A DNA stretch of 64,000 nt from Chryseosolibacter sp964551035 (GCA_964551035.1 CAZKBK010000018.1:30708-94707); one strand, 5' to 3'; shown: positions 52,301 through 61,626, counted from the stretch's first letter. Numbers and translations: made by a program. Notes: generated by a model not told the origin, from the sequence alone.

Positions 52301-55051
52301 TCAGAACTTGAAGTTGTAGGTGAGCGTGGGTATCGGCCGCGCGAACACCGAAAGCTTGTAACCTTGAATCCGTTCGCCTTCCGTGACAAAAAATATCGAA
52401 TAAGGGTTCGCCCTTCCAAGCAAGTTGTAAATGGCGAAAGTCCATGAACTGTGAGCCAGTTTACGCACCTTATGGTTTCCTTCTACATTGATGGAAATGT
52501 CTGTCCTGAAGTAGTCCGGTATCCGGTATTGGTTGCGGTCGGAATAGAGAACACGTTTCGAACCATTCAATTCATAGACCTGAATCGGCAGCGTAATGGG
52601 ACGGCCCGTGCTGTAGACCACATTGAGCGAAAAGTTGAACCGGCGACTGAATTTGTAGTTTCCGATAAAATTCACGGCATGGGGCTTGTCGTAGTTGCTG
52701 GGGAAGTAGCGTCCATCGTTGATCATGTCTTCGGCATGGGGGCTCACGGTTCGGAGCAGGGAGCGGGACCAGGCGTAGGTGATCCATCCGTTTAGCTTTC
52801 CGGCGGTACGCTTCAAAAGGAACTCTACGCCGTATGCCTTGCCTTCGGCATTGAGGATATCCCTTTCAATGTTGGGGTTCAGGAGCAATTCGGCTCCACC
52901 GCGGTAATCGACGGTGTTCTTCATCGTCTTGTAATAACCCTCGACGGAGGTTTCGATCGATCCGCGCATGTTCTTGTAGAATCCGACAGACCACTGGTCG
53001 CCAACCTGCGGAAGAATATGACCATCGCTGAGTTTCCAGATGTCGGTGGGTGTGATGGCCGTGGTGTTGCTCAACATCTGAATGTATTGCCTCATTCGGT
53101 TATAGCTGAACTTCACGGACGTATTTTGGTTGAGGGAATAACGGAGCGAGAAGCGTGGCTCGGGCCCGTGATAAGTAGCCACGACGTCTCCGGAATTGTA
53201 GTGTACGGTGTCGGAGACGTTGCGCCGCGGCGCTCCCTCGGGATAAAGATAGACATCGCGCGGGCCGAGGTTTTGATAAAACGAATATCGCAACCCTGCG
53301 TACAACGAAAGGTCCGGGGTGACTTCAAATGTTTCACTCAAATACACGGCACTCTCCTGTCCGTGCTCGCGCTGGATTCTTACCGGCGCGATGAGCGACT
53401 CAGTTCCTATCGGCTGCATGCTGCCCGGGCGGAGTTCATACCGCGTGGTGCTGATGCCGGCGTTAATCGTGTGACGCGAGTCGTGAAAATAGGAAACGTC
53501 GATCTTGGCATTGTACTGGCGAATACCGAAGTCCATTTCGAACGCGTTGATCGGTATCGCGTCGCTGGTCACATCGTACGAGTAGTTGCTGAACCCCGCT
53601 GTAAAGACGCCATAAAATTTATTGTTGATCACACGCTTCCACTTCAGGGTGGCGTTGCGGTCGCTGTAGCCGTAAAGGGTATCTGAATTGAGGCGAAAAC
53701 GGTCTTTGCTGAAATACGCCGACAAGTACAAGCTGTTGTTGTCGTCTATCGCATGGGTAACGCCGGCGGTAATGTCATAGAACGATGCGGTGCTGTTTTC
53801 CAACTCCGTGCTGTTGAACTGTCCGAACAGCCAGTCCGAGTAGGTGGAACGCGCACCGATGATGAAGGAGGTGCGGTCTTTGAGAATGGGGCCCTCAATC
53901 GTGAAACGGCCCGTGACCGGACTAATGCCTCCTGACCCGGTGAATTCCTTGGTGTTGCCTTCACGCATCTGGACATCAAGCACGGACGAAAGACGCCCGC
54001 CGTATTCCGCCCCGATGCCGCTTTTGAAAAGCTCCACATTCTTAAGCACGTCAGGATTGAAAGTGGAGAAGAATCCGAACATGTGCGAAGGATTGTACAC
54101 GACCGCGTCGTTCAGCAACAGCAGGTTTTGATTCGTTGCGCCGCCACGCACGTTGAGCCCCACGGTTCCTTCACCGACGCTCTGCACGCCGGGAAGCGTG
54201 AGCACCACTTTCATGATATCGGTTTCACCCAGGGCGAGCGGGATTTGTTTCATCGTACGGATGTCGAGTTTTTCCCGCCCCATCTGGAGGCCAGTCACGC
54301 GGATGTCCTGCTCTGATTCCACCACGACCTCCTTTAAAGGCGTTACCTCTTCATCGACCTCGATATCCAGGCGGCCATCCTCGTACAGCACGATTATGCG
54401 ATGGGTCTCTTTCATGCCGATGCTCCTGACAGAAAGTCGGTGTTGTCCCTTCGGCAGCGTGAGGGCGTAGTAGCCGAATTGATCGGTGGAAATCCCCAGG
54501 CCTTCCTCCTCGACATACACAACTGCTCCAATCACCGGCTCGCCGGTTATCATGTTTCGGATATTCCCAGCCACGGTGGCCGTTCCGTTCAGGTTGGTTG
54601 TTCTGCGGCCGATGTGATAGCGTTTGGCTTCGGCAGTCTGCTGTTCCTTCTCCCGAACCTCATATTGGGAGTAGTCGAAAGCGATCGGTGCTTTTGCGGC
54701 GCCGGCTACCGTTTTTTTATACGCTGGCGGCAAGTCGGTCATGATCATCCGCTCCCGGGTGACGAACACGTTTCCGGCGGCGTCAATCGCGTAGTGCAGG
54801 TCTGTTTCGAAAAACACGCGTTCCATCACGGCACCGAGGGCCTCGCGGCTCGCTTCCGTATCCACAACGAGACTATCGGTCCATGCGGGGTCATAGAAAA
54901 AACGATACCGCGTGGTGCCTTCCACAAGTTCGACAAAGCGATCAAAGGAAACGCCGTGGAACTGGCCGGTTACGCTTTCACCTTTTTGCCCGAAGATGCC
55001 GAATGAAATGGTCAGAAAAGAGAAAACCAGGATTATACTCCGCTTCGTCAT
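52301..55051 (-). CDS. TonB-dependent receptor with STN and carboxypeptidase-regulatory-like domains
   Basis: The 916-residue protein has a signal peptide (MTKRSIILVFSFLTISFGIFG), an STN domain at about 27-105 (VTGQFHGVSFDRFVELVEGT, then YAIDAAGNVFVTRE), a CarboxypepD_reg-like repeat near 155-245 (VAGNIRNMITGEPVIGAVVYV, FGYYALTLPKGQHRLSV), a TonB box-like LKEVVVESE, the plug (VVLTLPGVQSVGEGTVGLNVRGG, LLNDAVVYN) and a 22-strand barrel ending PIPTLTYNFKF. It is an energised outer-membrane importer for an unknown large substrate. STN domains often signal to a sigma/anti-sigma pair, but none is adjacent. It overlaps the upstream exported-protein gene by four bases. Confidence 0.92.
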   Translation of the reverse strand: MTKRSIILVFSFLTISFGIFGQKGESVTGQFHGVSFDRFVELVEGTTRYRFFYDPAWTDSLVVDTEASREALGAVMERVFFETDLHYAIDAAGNVFVTRERMIMTDLPPAYKKTVAGAAKAPIAFDYSQYEVREKEQQTAEAKRYHIGRRTTNLNGTATVAGNIRNMITGEPVIGAVVYVEEEGLGISTDQFGYYALTLPKGQHRLSVRSIGMKETHRIIVLYEDGRLDIEVDEEVTPLKEVVVESEQDIRVTGLQMGREKLDIRTMKQIPLALGETDIMKVVLTLPGVQSVGEGTVGLNVRGGATNQNLLLLNDAVVYNPSHMFGFFSTFNPDVLKNVELFKSGIGAEYGGRLSSVLDVQMREGNTKEFTGSGGISPVTGRFTIEGPILKDRTSFIIGARSTYSDWLFGQFNSTELENSTASFYDITAGVTHAIDDNNSLYLSAYFSKDRFRLNSDTLYGYSDRNATLKWKRVINNKFYGVFTAGFSNYSYDVTSDAIPINAFEMDFGIRQYNAKIDVSYFHDSRHTINAGISTTRYELRPGSMQPIGTESLIAPVRIQREHGQESAVYLSETFEVTPDLSLYAGLRYSFYQNLGPRDVYLYPEGAPRRNVSDTVHYNSGDVVATYHGPEPRFSLRYSLNQNTSVKFSYNRMRQYIQMLSNTTAITPTDIWKLSDGHILPQVGDQWSVGFYKNMRGSIETSVEGYYKTMKNTVDYRGGAELLLNPNIERDILNAEGKAYGVEFLLKRTAGKLNGWITYAWSRSLLRTVSPHAEDMINDGRYFPSNYDKPHAVNFIGNYKFSRRFNFSLNVVYSTGRPITLPIQVYELNGSKRVLYSDRNQYRIPDYFRTDISINVEGNHKVRKLAHSSWTFAIYNLLGRANPYSIFFVTEGERIQGYKLSVFARPIPTLTYNFKF

Positions 55052-55779
55052 TGTTGTGGATCTGTTAAAGTGTCGTAGTGCGACGCGACCTTTTTGAGAA
55101 AGCCCGGGCGATCATTTCTGAAGAAGAGGCCGTGTTTCCGGGTGAACTGCCGGAGGGCCGGCTTCTGATCGCCCAGCACCTTCAACAGGGATCTCTTACC
55201 CCTGACCGGAAAAAAACGCCCATGCTTGAGCACGTAGTACCGGTCCACGTCGTTGTACTCGATAATGACACGCTGCGATTCGATACGGTTTTCCTGGACC
55301 TTCAAATGTTTTGCGATCACCTGGGTGGGCCCGTCGTAGATGACCTCGTAGTACCCCGTAGACGGAATTGAGCCGTTGTAGTCGTCTTCGCGAAGTTTCT
55401 TGAATTCAAGCGTCCCCAGGGTAAAAGCCTCAACTTTTTCCCTGACCAGGACAATCTCCTGAGCGTTGTAGTAATTTTCAGTCACCAGCGCGTCCGTCAT
55501 GATGTCGTAAAGCAAAGGAATATTGCTGTAGCGATGGCCATGATAAAGCACCGACCCGAATACCCAGTCGTCATAGATAAAGAACGGATGCTGATCGTCT
55601 TTTGTGGGCGAGGATTTGTATTCGCTTCCACTGTAAAGAAATGTTTGGCCTTTGATGGTCTCCTTGTATTGGGCGATACTTTGTTTTCTTGCTTCGCTGA
55701 CAAACGCGGTATCCTGAATCTGGCTGAAACCCTCAAAAACCATAAAGGTGAGTGCGAGTATACGTATGGTTGGCATCAT
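55048..55779 (-). CDS. Exported protein of unknown function preceding the TonB receptor
   Basis: The start at 55779 (MMPTIRILALTFMVFEGFSQ, a signal peptide) is preferred over longer in-frame starts. The mature 220 residues contain GQTFLYSGSEYKSSPTKDDQHPF, IPLLYDIMTDALVTENY and VSEARKQSIAQYKETIKG, with aromatic-rich strands, and end KKVASHYDTLTDPQQ. I do not recognise the family beyond similarity in style to Bacteroidota periplasmic proteins. The four-base ATGA overlap with the receptor gene indicates a common operon with it, so a role in the same uptake or sensing pathway is likely. Confidence 0.6.
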   Translation of the reverse strand: MMPTIRILALTFMVFEGFSQIQDTAFVSEARKQSIAQYKETIKGQTFLYSGSEYKSSPTKDDQHPFFIYDDWVFGSVLYHGHRYSNIPLLYDIMTDALVTENYYNAQEIVLVREKVEAFTLGTLEFKKLREDDYNGSIPSTGYYEVIYDGPTQVIAKHLKVQENRIESQRVIIEYNDVDRYYVLKHGRFFPVRGKRSLLKVLGDQKPALRQFTRKHGLFFRNDRPGFLKKVASHYDTLTDPQQ

Positions 55780-55902
55780 TACGGCGGGAAAAATAGAACA
55801 ATCAATGGTAATCACGGCACCACCCGTGGAAAATCGGCAATGGCCTGTTCGGGCCCCCGGCGTGTCCCGAACCATGTTCGATTGCGGACGTTGGCCTGAA
55901 AA

Positions 55903-55929
55903 GATAAAAGCCCCGGAGGGGCTTTTATC
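55903..55929. terminator. Strong bidirectional hairpin terminator after rny
   Basis: A perfect 12-base stem, GATAAAAGCCCC with GGGGCTTTTATC, is separated by only GGA. It carries T-rich arms on both sides and lies 21 bases downstream of the rny stop (minus strand). It ends the pheT-rny operon and insulates it from the TonB-receptor operon. Confidence 0.9.
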
Positions 55930-55950
55930 GTGCTGGATTCAATTCCTGAT

Positions 55951-57519
55951 CTACTTGGCATAAGCAACACTCCTCATCTCCCGTATGACGGTGACCTTGA
56001 TCTGACCGGGGTATTGCATATCGCGTTCAATTTTTTGAGAAATATCGAAGCTGAGCTGACCGGCGCGCTCATCGGAAGCCTTTTCGGCGTCGACGATCAC
56101 GCGGAGTTCGCGCCCGGCCTGGATGGCGTAGCATTTTTCGACGCCATCGAAGCTCAATCCCACGTCTTCGAGTTCGCGTAGCCGTTTGATGTACTGCTCC
56201 ATGACTTCGCGGCGGGCGCCCGGCCGTGCGCCGCTGATGGCGTCACAAGCCTGAACGATCGGGGAAATGATGTTGGTCATTTCGATCTCATCGTGGTGTG
56301 CCCCGACGGCATTGCAGACCACGGGGTGTTCCTTGAATTTCTGGGCGAGTTCCATGCCGACGATCGCGTGTGGTTTCTCCAGTTCCTCCGTTGATACCTT
56401 GCCGATATCGTGAAGCAACCCGGCGCGCTTGGCCTGTTTGACATTGAGGCCCAGTTCGCTAGCCATGATCGCGCACAGGTTGGCCACTTCGCGCGAGTGT
56501 TGAAGAAGGTTTTGCCCATAGGAAGACCGAAAGCGCATCCGTCCCACCATTTTCACCAGCTCGGGATGGAGGCCATGTATGCCGAGGTCGATGACGGTGC
56601 GCTCACCGATTTCGACGATTTCATCTTCGATGTTCCGGGTGGTCTTTGCGACAATCTCCTCGATGCGGGCGGGGTGAATGCGGCCATCTTGCACCAGGCG
56701 GTGGAGTGCCAGGCGCGCGATTTCGCGACGCACGGGATCAAATCCCGAGATAATGATCGCTTCCGGGGTGTCGTCAACGATGATCTCCACGCCGGTTGCG
56801 GCTTCGAGCGCGCGGATGTTTCTGCCTTCACGGCCGATGATCTTACCTTTGATGTCGTCGCTTTCAATGTTGAAGACCGAGACGCAATTCTCAATGGCGT
56901 GCTCGGTGGCTGTACGCTGAATGGTCTGCACGACCAGCTTTTTCGCTTCCTTGGTTGCCGTGAGCTTCGCCTGCTCCATGATGTCCTTGATGTAGCTTGA
57001 GGCATGGGTCTGCGCTTCATCCCTCAGGGTGGCCACGAGTTGCTCGCGCGCCTCGTCGGCGGTGAGTTTGGAGACGTTTTCGAGGATCTGGATCTTTTGC
57101 TGGTTGAATTTGTCGAGTTCCTCCTTGCGTTTCTTGACATGCTCGAGCTGGGCGGTGAGGTCGGTGCGGAGGTCGTCAAGTTCGCCCTCTTTCCGCTTGA
57201 TCTGTTCCAACTCCTTGCTGAGGCTCTGTTCGCGCTGGCGGATCTTCTGTTCGTTGCTGATGATCTGACTCTTTTTGCGGTTGGCTTCTTCTTCGAACTC
57301 GCTCCGCATTTTGAGGATCTTTTCCTTGGCTTCAAGGATCTTGTCTTTTTTCAGGTTCTCCGCCGCAATTTCGGCTTCCTTGATGATAAGCTGCGATTTC
57401 TCTTCCGACTCCTCCCGCCGGCGGGCGAGCCTGCGCTTGTAAAGCAGGTTGCCGAACAGCAGGCCGATGATGAGGGCTCCTGCGGCGGCAGCGATGATTT
57501 CTATGACCAGGGTTGACAT
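55951..57519 (-). CDS. rny: Ribonuclease Y
   Basis: The 522-residue protein has the RNase Y architecture: an N-terminal membrane anchor (IEIIAAAAGALIIGLLFGNLLY), a long coiled coil (about 30-190, EESEEKSQLIIKEAEIAAENL onward), a KH domain with the GREG loop (GKIIGREGRNIRALEAATGV), and an HD domain with GLLHDIGKVSTEELEKPHAIVG. It is a membrane-attached endoribonuclease that starts mRNA decay. Length is the family standard (about 520). It is the last gene of the pheT-zapA-rny operon and is followed by a strong terminator. Confidence 0.96.
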   Translation of the reverse strand: MSTLVIEIIAAAAGALIIGLLFGNLLYKRRLARRREESEEKSQLIIKEAEIAAENLKKDKILEAKEKILKMRSEFEEEANRKKSQIISNEQKIRQREQSLSKELEQIKRKEGELDDLRTDLTAQLEHVKKRKEELDKFNQQKIQILENVSKLTADEAREQLVATLRDEAQTHASSYIKDIMEQAKLTATKEAKKLVVQTIQRTATEHAIENCVSVFNIESDDIKGKIIGREGRNIRALEAATGVEIIVDDTPEAIIISGFDPVRREIARLALHRLVQDGRIHPARIEEIVAKTTRNIEDEIVEIGERTVIDLGIHGLHPELVKMVGRMRFRSSYGQNLLQHSREVANLCAIMASELGLNVKQAKRAGLLHDIGKVSTEELEKPHAIVGMELAQKFKEHPVVCNAVGAHHDEIEMTNIISPIVQACDAISGARPGARREVMEQYIKRLRELEDVGLSFDGVEKCYAIQAGRELRVIVDAEKASDERAGQLSFDISQKIERDMQYPGQIKVTVIREMRSVAYAK

Positions 57520-57527
57520 AAGAAATA

Positions 57528-57544
57528 GGGTTATGATGTAACCC
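57528..57544. repeat. Hairpin in the zapA-rny spacer
   Basis: GGGTTA at 57528-57533 pairs with TAACCC at 57539-57544 over a 5-base loop, followed by a GAGTG(C)CACTC palindrome at 57546-57556. It lies just before the rny start and may affect its translation or processing. Too short for a 6S-type RNA. Confidence 0.4.
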
Positions 57545-57582
57545 GGAGTGCCACTCTGGCTCTGAAAGTGCTGAGGAAGAAA

Positions 57583-57873
57583 TTAAAGAATAGACTGGGA
57601 TACGAGCTGGTTGAGCTGATTCACTTTCTCAAACACCGTCTGGTCGATAACCTGGTGTGTTTCTTCGGCTGCCATCTTGTCGACCAGACAGTCGAAGGCT
57701 GCCATGGCCAAAAGATCCTGCTTGTCGTCAATCCCAAACTGCTCCCGGTAAGATTTTAGTTTTTCATTGATGAGTTTGCCGGCAATTCGCACCCGCTCTT
57801 CGTCTGAGCGCTTCACCTTCATCGGGTACTCACGGTCGGCAATTTTGATTTTTATTGAAAGTTCCTCCATCAA
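57583..57873 (-). CDS. zapA: Cell division protein ZapA
   Basis: The 96-residue protein matches ZapA: an N-terminal strand-rich part (LSIKIKIADREYPMKVKRSDEERVR) and a C-terminal coiled coil (KQDLLAMAAFDCLVDKMAAEE). ZapA tetramers bundle FtsZ filaments at mid-cell. Its place between a coiled-coil protein gene and rny, downstream of pheT, is the usual Bacteroidota order. Confidence 0.88.
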   Translation of the reverse strand: MMEELSIKIKIADREYPMKVKRSDEERVRIAGKLINEKLKSYREQFGIDDKQDLLAMAAFDCLVDKMAAEETHQVIDQTVFEKVNQLNQLVSQSIL

Positions 57874-57887
57874 GAAATCTTACTCGG

Positions 57888-58244
57888 CTATCTACTTAAG
57901 TGAGCGATGCATTTATCAATCTCCCTTATATATTCGTCTACTTTTTTCTTCAACTCGGAAACACTTCCGTCTTCCGGGTATAAATTATCGGCAATTTTAG
58001 TGATTTTCAGTTGATTATGAAAGCCCGAGAGCTGCTCGTCCCTGCTCTTCAGGGCCGATTTTAACGCTGCATTCTCCGTTTTCAGCGTCTTCACCTCGTC
58101 CTGGAGGGTCTTGTGCTCGTTTACCAGAATCAAAAGTTTACGCTCCAATCCGGACAGATTGGCTTTTAGGAGTTCCTGGTCCATGACTACCGGGGTTGTT
58201 TCTTTTGGATTTGCTTCAACGTACATGCCTGGGCTTTGAACCAT
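57888..58244 (-). CDS. Small coiled-coil protein, possible ZapA partner
   Basis: The 118-residue frame (starts at 58226 or 58184 also possible) is a long coiled coil: LLKANLSGLERKLLILVNEHKTLQDEVKTLKTENAALK in the centre, then KSRDEQLSGFHNQLKITKI and a C-terminal helix KKKVDEYIREIDKCIAHLSR. It has no domain I can name. The position, 14 bases before zapA and 28 after pheT, suggests a ZapB-like cell-division helper, but sequence support is only compositional. Confidence 0.6.
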   Translation of the reverse strand: MVQSPGMYVEANPKETTPVVMDQELLKANLSGLERKLLILVNEHKTLQDEVKTLKTENAALKSALKSRDEQLSGFHNQLKITKIADNLYPEDGSVSELKKKVDEYIREIDKCIAHLSR

Positions 58245-58272
58245 GCTTATGTGGACGACTCAGTAAGTTGCG

Positions 58273-60687
58273 TTATTTCCTGATCACGGCTCCCAATTTA
58301 TCTTCAAAAGCCCTGATAAGTCGGTCCATTGTGCGATCGATCTCCTGGTCGGTCAAGGTCTTCGCTTCGTCCAACAAGGTAAAACTCAAGGCATAAGCCT
58401 TCTTCCCTTTGGGAAGGTTTTCTCCCTCGTACACATCAAAAGCCACAACGTTCTTGATCAACCGCTTCTCGGTTTCCAATATCAGCCGACGGATGTCATC
58501 GAAGCGAACCGGGGCGTCCAGCACGAGCGAGAGATCCCGCTTCACTTCGGGAAATTTCGAAACTTCCCGAATTACTAACTTAGGCGTTGCCCGCTTGAAA
58601 AGCAAGGATGTGTCGAGCTCGGCATAAAATAATTCCTGCCGGATCCCAAAATCCCTGGTGAACGAAGACTTTACTTTTCCGACTTTACCCAGGGGCGTTT
58701 TGTCGACCGAAAGCCCAACGCCGTATTCGAACATTTGGTCGTCGACTATCTCCTGCTTCACAGACTCGATGCCCGTGCGATACAAAATATGTGTAACCTG
58801 TTGAGCAAGATCGTAATAGGTCACGGGCGCGGTTTGGCGTTGCCAGTTTTCAGTCTCGGAATTGCCGGTCAGGTACAGGGCAAGTACTTCCCTTTCGACG
58901 AATTTGCCTTCCCGCTTTGAGTAGACCTTCCCAAATTCATACAACTTGAGATCGCGTTGCCTCCGGTTGATGTTGTGCGCGCAAACTTCAAGACCCGAGA
59001 ACAGCATCGTCTGGCGCAGCACACCCTGTTCTTCGCTGAGTTTGTTGAGGATCTCGACGGTTTCGTCCTCGAACGTCAGTTTATGGCGTTCCTGATAGGT
59101 GATGTTGGTGAGGGAATTCGTCCATATCTCATAAAAACCATTTGAAACGAGGAGTTCGCCAATGCTCCGCTTGTATTTATCCGGATTCTTCGCCGGAAAG
59201 TCGGCCAGGTAGTCGGCCCTGGCCGAACCCTGGACCTCGATGTTGTTGAATCCGTAAATGCGCAGGATCTCCTCGATGACGTCGGCTTCCAGCAAAACAT
59301 CCACACGGTAGGGGGGCACCGATACCGTGAACTGGTCATGACCTTTTTCGGTAATCTCAATGTCGAGCAGTGCCAGTATCCGGAAGATCGTCTCCCGTTC
59401 AATAACTTTCCCGATGAGGCGGTTCACGTTGCGGTCGCGTACGACAATCACGCGGTGGGCGATCCGTTGCGGATAGATGTCTACAATGTCGCCCGAGATG
59501 GAACCGCCTGCGACTTCCCTGATCAGGAGCGCTGCCCGCTTCAATGCATACACGGTAATGTTGGGATCGGTGCCCCGTTCGTTGCGGAACGATGCATCGG
59601 TCTTCAATTGATGGTGCAGGGATGTCCGCCGGACCGCGTCCGCCGAGAAGCAGGCGCTCTCCAGGAATATCCTCGTCGTCTGCGCCGTAACACCCGACTT
59701 TAGTCCGCCGAATACGCCGGCGATGCACATGCCCTCCGTCTCGTTGCAAATCATGAGATCGCTTGCGAGCAGTTTCCGTTCCTTGCCATCGAGCGTTGTA
59801 AAAGGTGTGCCCGCCGCCAGGGTCTTAACGAAAACTTTTTTCCCGCTGATCTGGTCGGCGTCGAATGCGTGCAGGGGCTGTCCGAGTTCGTGGCAGACGT
59901 AGTTGGTGACGTCGACAACATTGTTGATTGGTGTGAGTCCAATGGCCAGCAGGCGGTTTTTCAACCAGGTCGGAGATTCAGCCACTTTAATTCCCGAAAG
60001 GGTGACCGCGGAGTAACGGGCACAAGCCTCGGCGTTCTCCACAGATACCGGGATGTTTAGCTCCTGGTTGTCGGTTTTAAACTGATCGACCGTGGGCCAC
60101 CTGAGGTCGCGACCCTTTGCGGCGCGGATGTCGCGGGCGACGCCGATATGTGATGCCGCGTCGGCGCGATTGGGCGTGAGGCCGATCTCCAGAACGTGAT
60201 CGGACGGTATGTGAAAGTGTTCCGCCGCCGGCGTGCCGTTGGGCGCTTTCGTGTCCAGGATGATGATGCCCTCGTGGCTTTCGCCTAGTCCGATCTCGTC
60301 TTCCGCGCAGATCATTCCTTCCGATTGTTCACCGCGGATTTTCGCTTTCTTGATGGTGAAGGGTTCCCCCTTCGTGGGATAAATCGTGGTACCGGGTGGG
60401 GCGACAACCACTTTCTGGCCCGCTGCAACGTTCGGCGCCCCACAAACAATGTTCAGCGGGTGCTCGCCGCCGACGTCGACGGTTGTTACCGACAGCTTGT
60501 CGGCATTGGGATGTTTACCGCAGGTCAGCACTTCGCCGATGACCAAACCCCGCAAGCCGCCTTTCACGCTTTCAAAAGGATGAACACTTTCAACTTCAAG
60601 CCCGGTGGAGGTGAGCACTTTTGCGATTTCCTCCGCGGATTCGGGAATGTCGATGTATTCTTTCAGCCAGTCGTATGAAATGGTCAT
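58273..60687 (-). CDS. pheT: Phenylalanine-tRNA ligase beta subunit
   Basis: The 804-residue protein has an N-terminal tRNA-binding OB domain (LVIGEVLTCGKHPNADKLSV, about 48-150), B3/B4 editing domain (VSVENAEACARYSAVTLSGI onward), B5 domain (RDRNVNRLIGKVIERETIF), a core synthetase-like domain (NRRQRDLKLYEFGKVY) and the C-terminal FDX-ACB anticodon-binding domain (VSKFPEVKRDLSLVLD...). With PheS, which is not in this window, it charges tRNA-Phe. Length is normal for bacteria. It starts the pheT-coiled-coil-zapA-rny operon. Confidence 0.97.
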   Translation of the reverse strand: MTISYDWLKEYIDIPESAEEIAKVLTSTGLEVESVHPFESVKGGLRGLVIGEVLTCGKHPNADKLSVTTVDVGGEHPLNIVCGAPNVAAGQKVVVAPPGTTIYPTKGEPFTIKKAKIRGEQSEGMICAEDEIGLGESHEGIIILDTKAPNGTPAAEHFHIPSDHVLEIGLTPNRADAASHIGVARDIRAAKGRDLRWPTVDQFKTDNQELNIPVSVENAEACARYSAVTLSGIKVAESPTWLKNRLLAIGLTPINNVVDVTNYVCHELGQPLHAFDADQISGKKVFVKTLAAGTPFTTLDGKERKLLASDLMICNETEGMCIAGVFGGLKSGVTAQTTRIFLESACFSADAVRRTSLHHQLKTDASFRNERGTDPNITVYALKRAALLIREVAGGSISGDIVDIYPQRIAHRVIVVRDRNVNRLIGKVIERETIFRILALLDIEITEKGHDQFTVSVPPYRVDVLLEADVIEEILRIYGFNNIEVQGSARADYLADFPAKNPDKYKRSIGELLVSNGFYEIWTNSLTNITYQERHKLTFEDETVEILNKLSEEQGVLRQTMLFSGLEVCAHNINRRQRDLKLYEFGKVYSKREGKFVEREVLALYLTGNSETENWQRQTAPVTYYDLAQQVTHILYRTGIESVKQEIVDDQMFEYGVGLSVDKTPLGKVGKVKSSFTRDFGIRQELFYAELDTSLLFKRATPKLVIREVSKFPEVKRDLSLVLDAPVRFDDIRRLILETEKRLIKNVVAFDVYEGENLPKGKKAYALSFTLLDEAKTLTDQEIDRTMDRLIRAFEDKLGAVIRK

Positions 60688-60719
60688 TTCAGATTGTTCT
60701 TGGGCGCAAATAAAACGGT

Positions 60720-60727
60720 CAAAAATA
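60720..60727 (-). promoter_or_regulatory. Candidate -7 box of the pheT operon
   Basis: Read on the minus strand the bases are TATTTTTG, a match to TAnnTTTG, 33 bases upstream of the pheT ATG. No matching -33 TTTG was found, so this is tentative. Confidence 0.35.
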
Positions 60728-60837
60728 AGGTGTTTGAAAGAATCTTTGTCATCCGCCAGGAGAAAGTCTCCATCGGGAAAGACGGATTACACGGAAAGTC
60801 GTTGTTTGGTTCAGGCGTATCGTTCGTCTTCACCCTA

Positions 60838-60879
60838 CCGCGCACGCTCTGTAGTCCCTGAAGGGACGCGTGTGCGCGG
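60838..60879. repeat. Compound inverted repeat upstream of pheT
   Basis: Outer arms CCGCGCACGC (60838-60847) and GCGTGTGCGCGG (60868-60879) pair with a two-base bulge, and an inner hairpin GTCCC/GGGAC (60854-60867) sits in the loop. It resembles dispersed palindromic intergenic elements. Confidence 0.5.
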
Positions 60880-60990
60880 AATCGCCTCAGGCCTGCTGGC
60901 AAAGGCCGGGATGACAGGGTGGGGTGTGCCTTAAAGGTGAAACTGTTAACTAAACGACATTGGATTACACCCGAAATTTGGCCGGCCTTG

Positions 60991-61614
60991 CTAGTGACTG
61001 GCATGATAGACCTTTTCGCCGGCCCTGATGGGTACGTTCAGAAGATTCTCAGGCGGCGGCAATGGGCAGGAGTAGGTATCGTTGTAGGCGCAGTACGGAT
61101 TATAGGCCTTGTTGAAGTCGAGGACAACCGTCGCGCTGCCGCGGGTATGGGTGACATCGAGGTACCTTCCGCCCCCGTACGTTTCGGCGGCGCTGGTTTT
61201 GTCGCCAAAGGGCACGAACAACTTGCCTTTCATCGGCCCGACGCCAATGCCTTCGTAAACGAGCAAACGGTGCCGCTCGCCGCCCAGGCTGAACTCGGCG
61301 TACCCGTATTCGGTGTATTGCTGTTCTTTGCCGTCACTGGTCGGCAGGAAGATCACGCGTTTCTTATCAACGGGTTCGAGCATGGCGACAATCCGGTATT
61401 GCGGGTCGGGCTCGAAATACTTCAGGCCGGCATAGGCCTCCGGGTTTGCGGCGAACGGTGACTGTTCTCCGCGCATAAACCGGTCGGTTTGTTCGCGCTC
61501 TTCAAGGATTGTTTTCCGGTAGGCGGTCTCATCCTGGCTGTCGTTCACACTGTAAAAGATGACGACGATGAAAACCGCAACGATGACTGCCAGGAGGACA
61601 TTTTTCGATTTCAT
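60991..61614 (-). CDS. DUF1684 protein
   Basis: The 207-residue protein has one N-terminal membrane or signal segment (VLLAVIVAVFIVVIFYS) and the DUF1684 domain: SPFAANPEAYAGLKYFEPD, YTEYGYAEFSLGGERHRLLVYEG, FVPFGDKTSAAETYGGGRYLD and the signature FNKAYNPYCAYNDTYSCPLPPPENLL. DUF1684 is widespread, often in lipoproteins, with no known activity. It lies 12 bases after the serine hydrolase gene and is the last gene of that operon. Confidence 0.9.
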   Translation of the reverse strand: MKSKNVLLAVIVAVFIVVIFYSVNDSQDETAYRKTILEEREQTDRFMRGEQSPFAANPEAYAGLKYFEPDPQYRIVAMLEPVDKKRVIFLPTSDGKEQQYTEYGYAEFSLGGERHRLLVYEGIGVGPMKGKLFVPFGDKTSAAETYGGGRYLDVTHTRGSATVVLDFNKAYNPYCAYNDTYSCPLPPPENLLNVPIRAGEKVYHASH

Positions 61615-61626
61615 GACGATTCATTT

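Larger units (their letters stand above)
60688..60990. other. 303-base intergenic region with a compound hairpin
   Basis: No gene is supported. A TAnnTTTG box on the minus strand (TATTTTTG, 60727-60720) lies 33 bases before the pheT ATG. From 60838 to 60879 there is a compound inverted repeat, and the following 50 bases are GC-rich (CAGGCCTGCTGGC, GGGATGACAGGGTGGGGTG). The remainder before the DUF1684 stop at 60991 shows nothing notable. Confidence 0.6.

Noticed and set aside
57520..57582. 6S or other structured RNA between zapA and rny
   Set aside because: Only 63 bases are available; the hairpins are too small for a 6S-type RNA.
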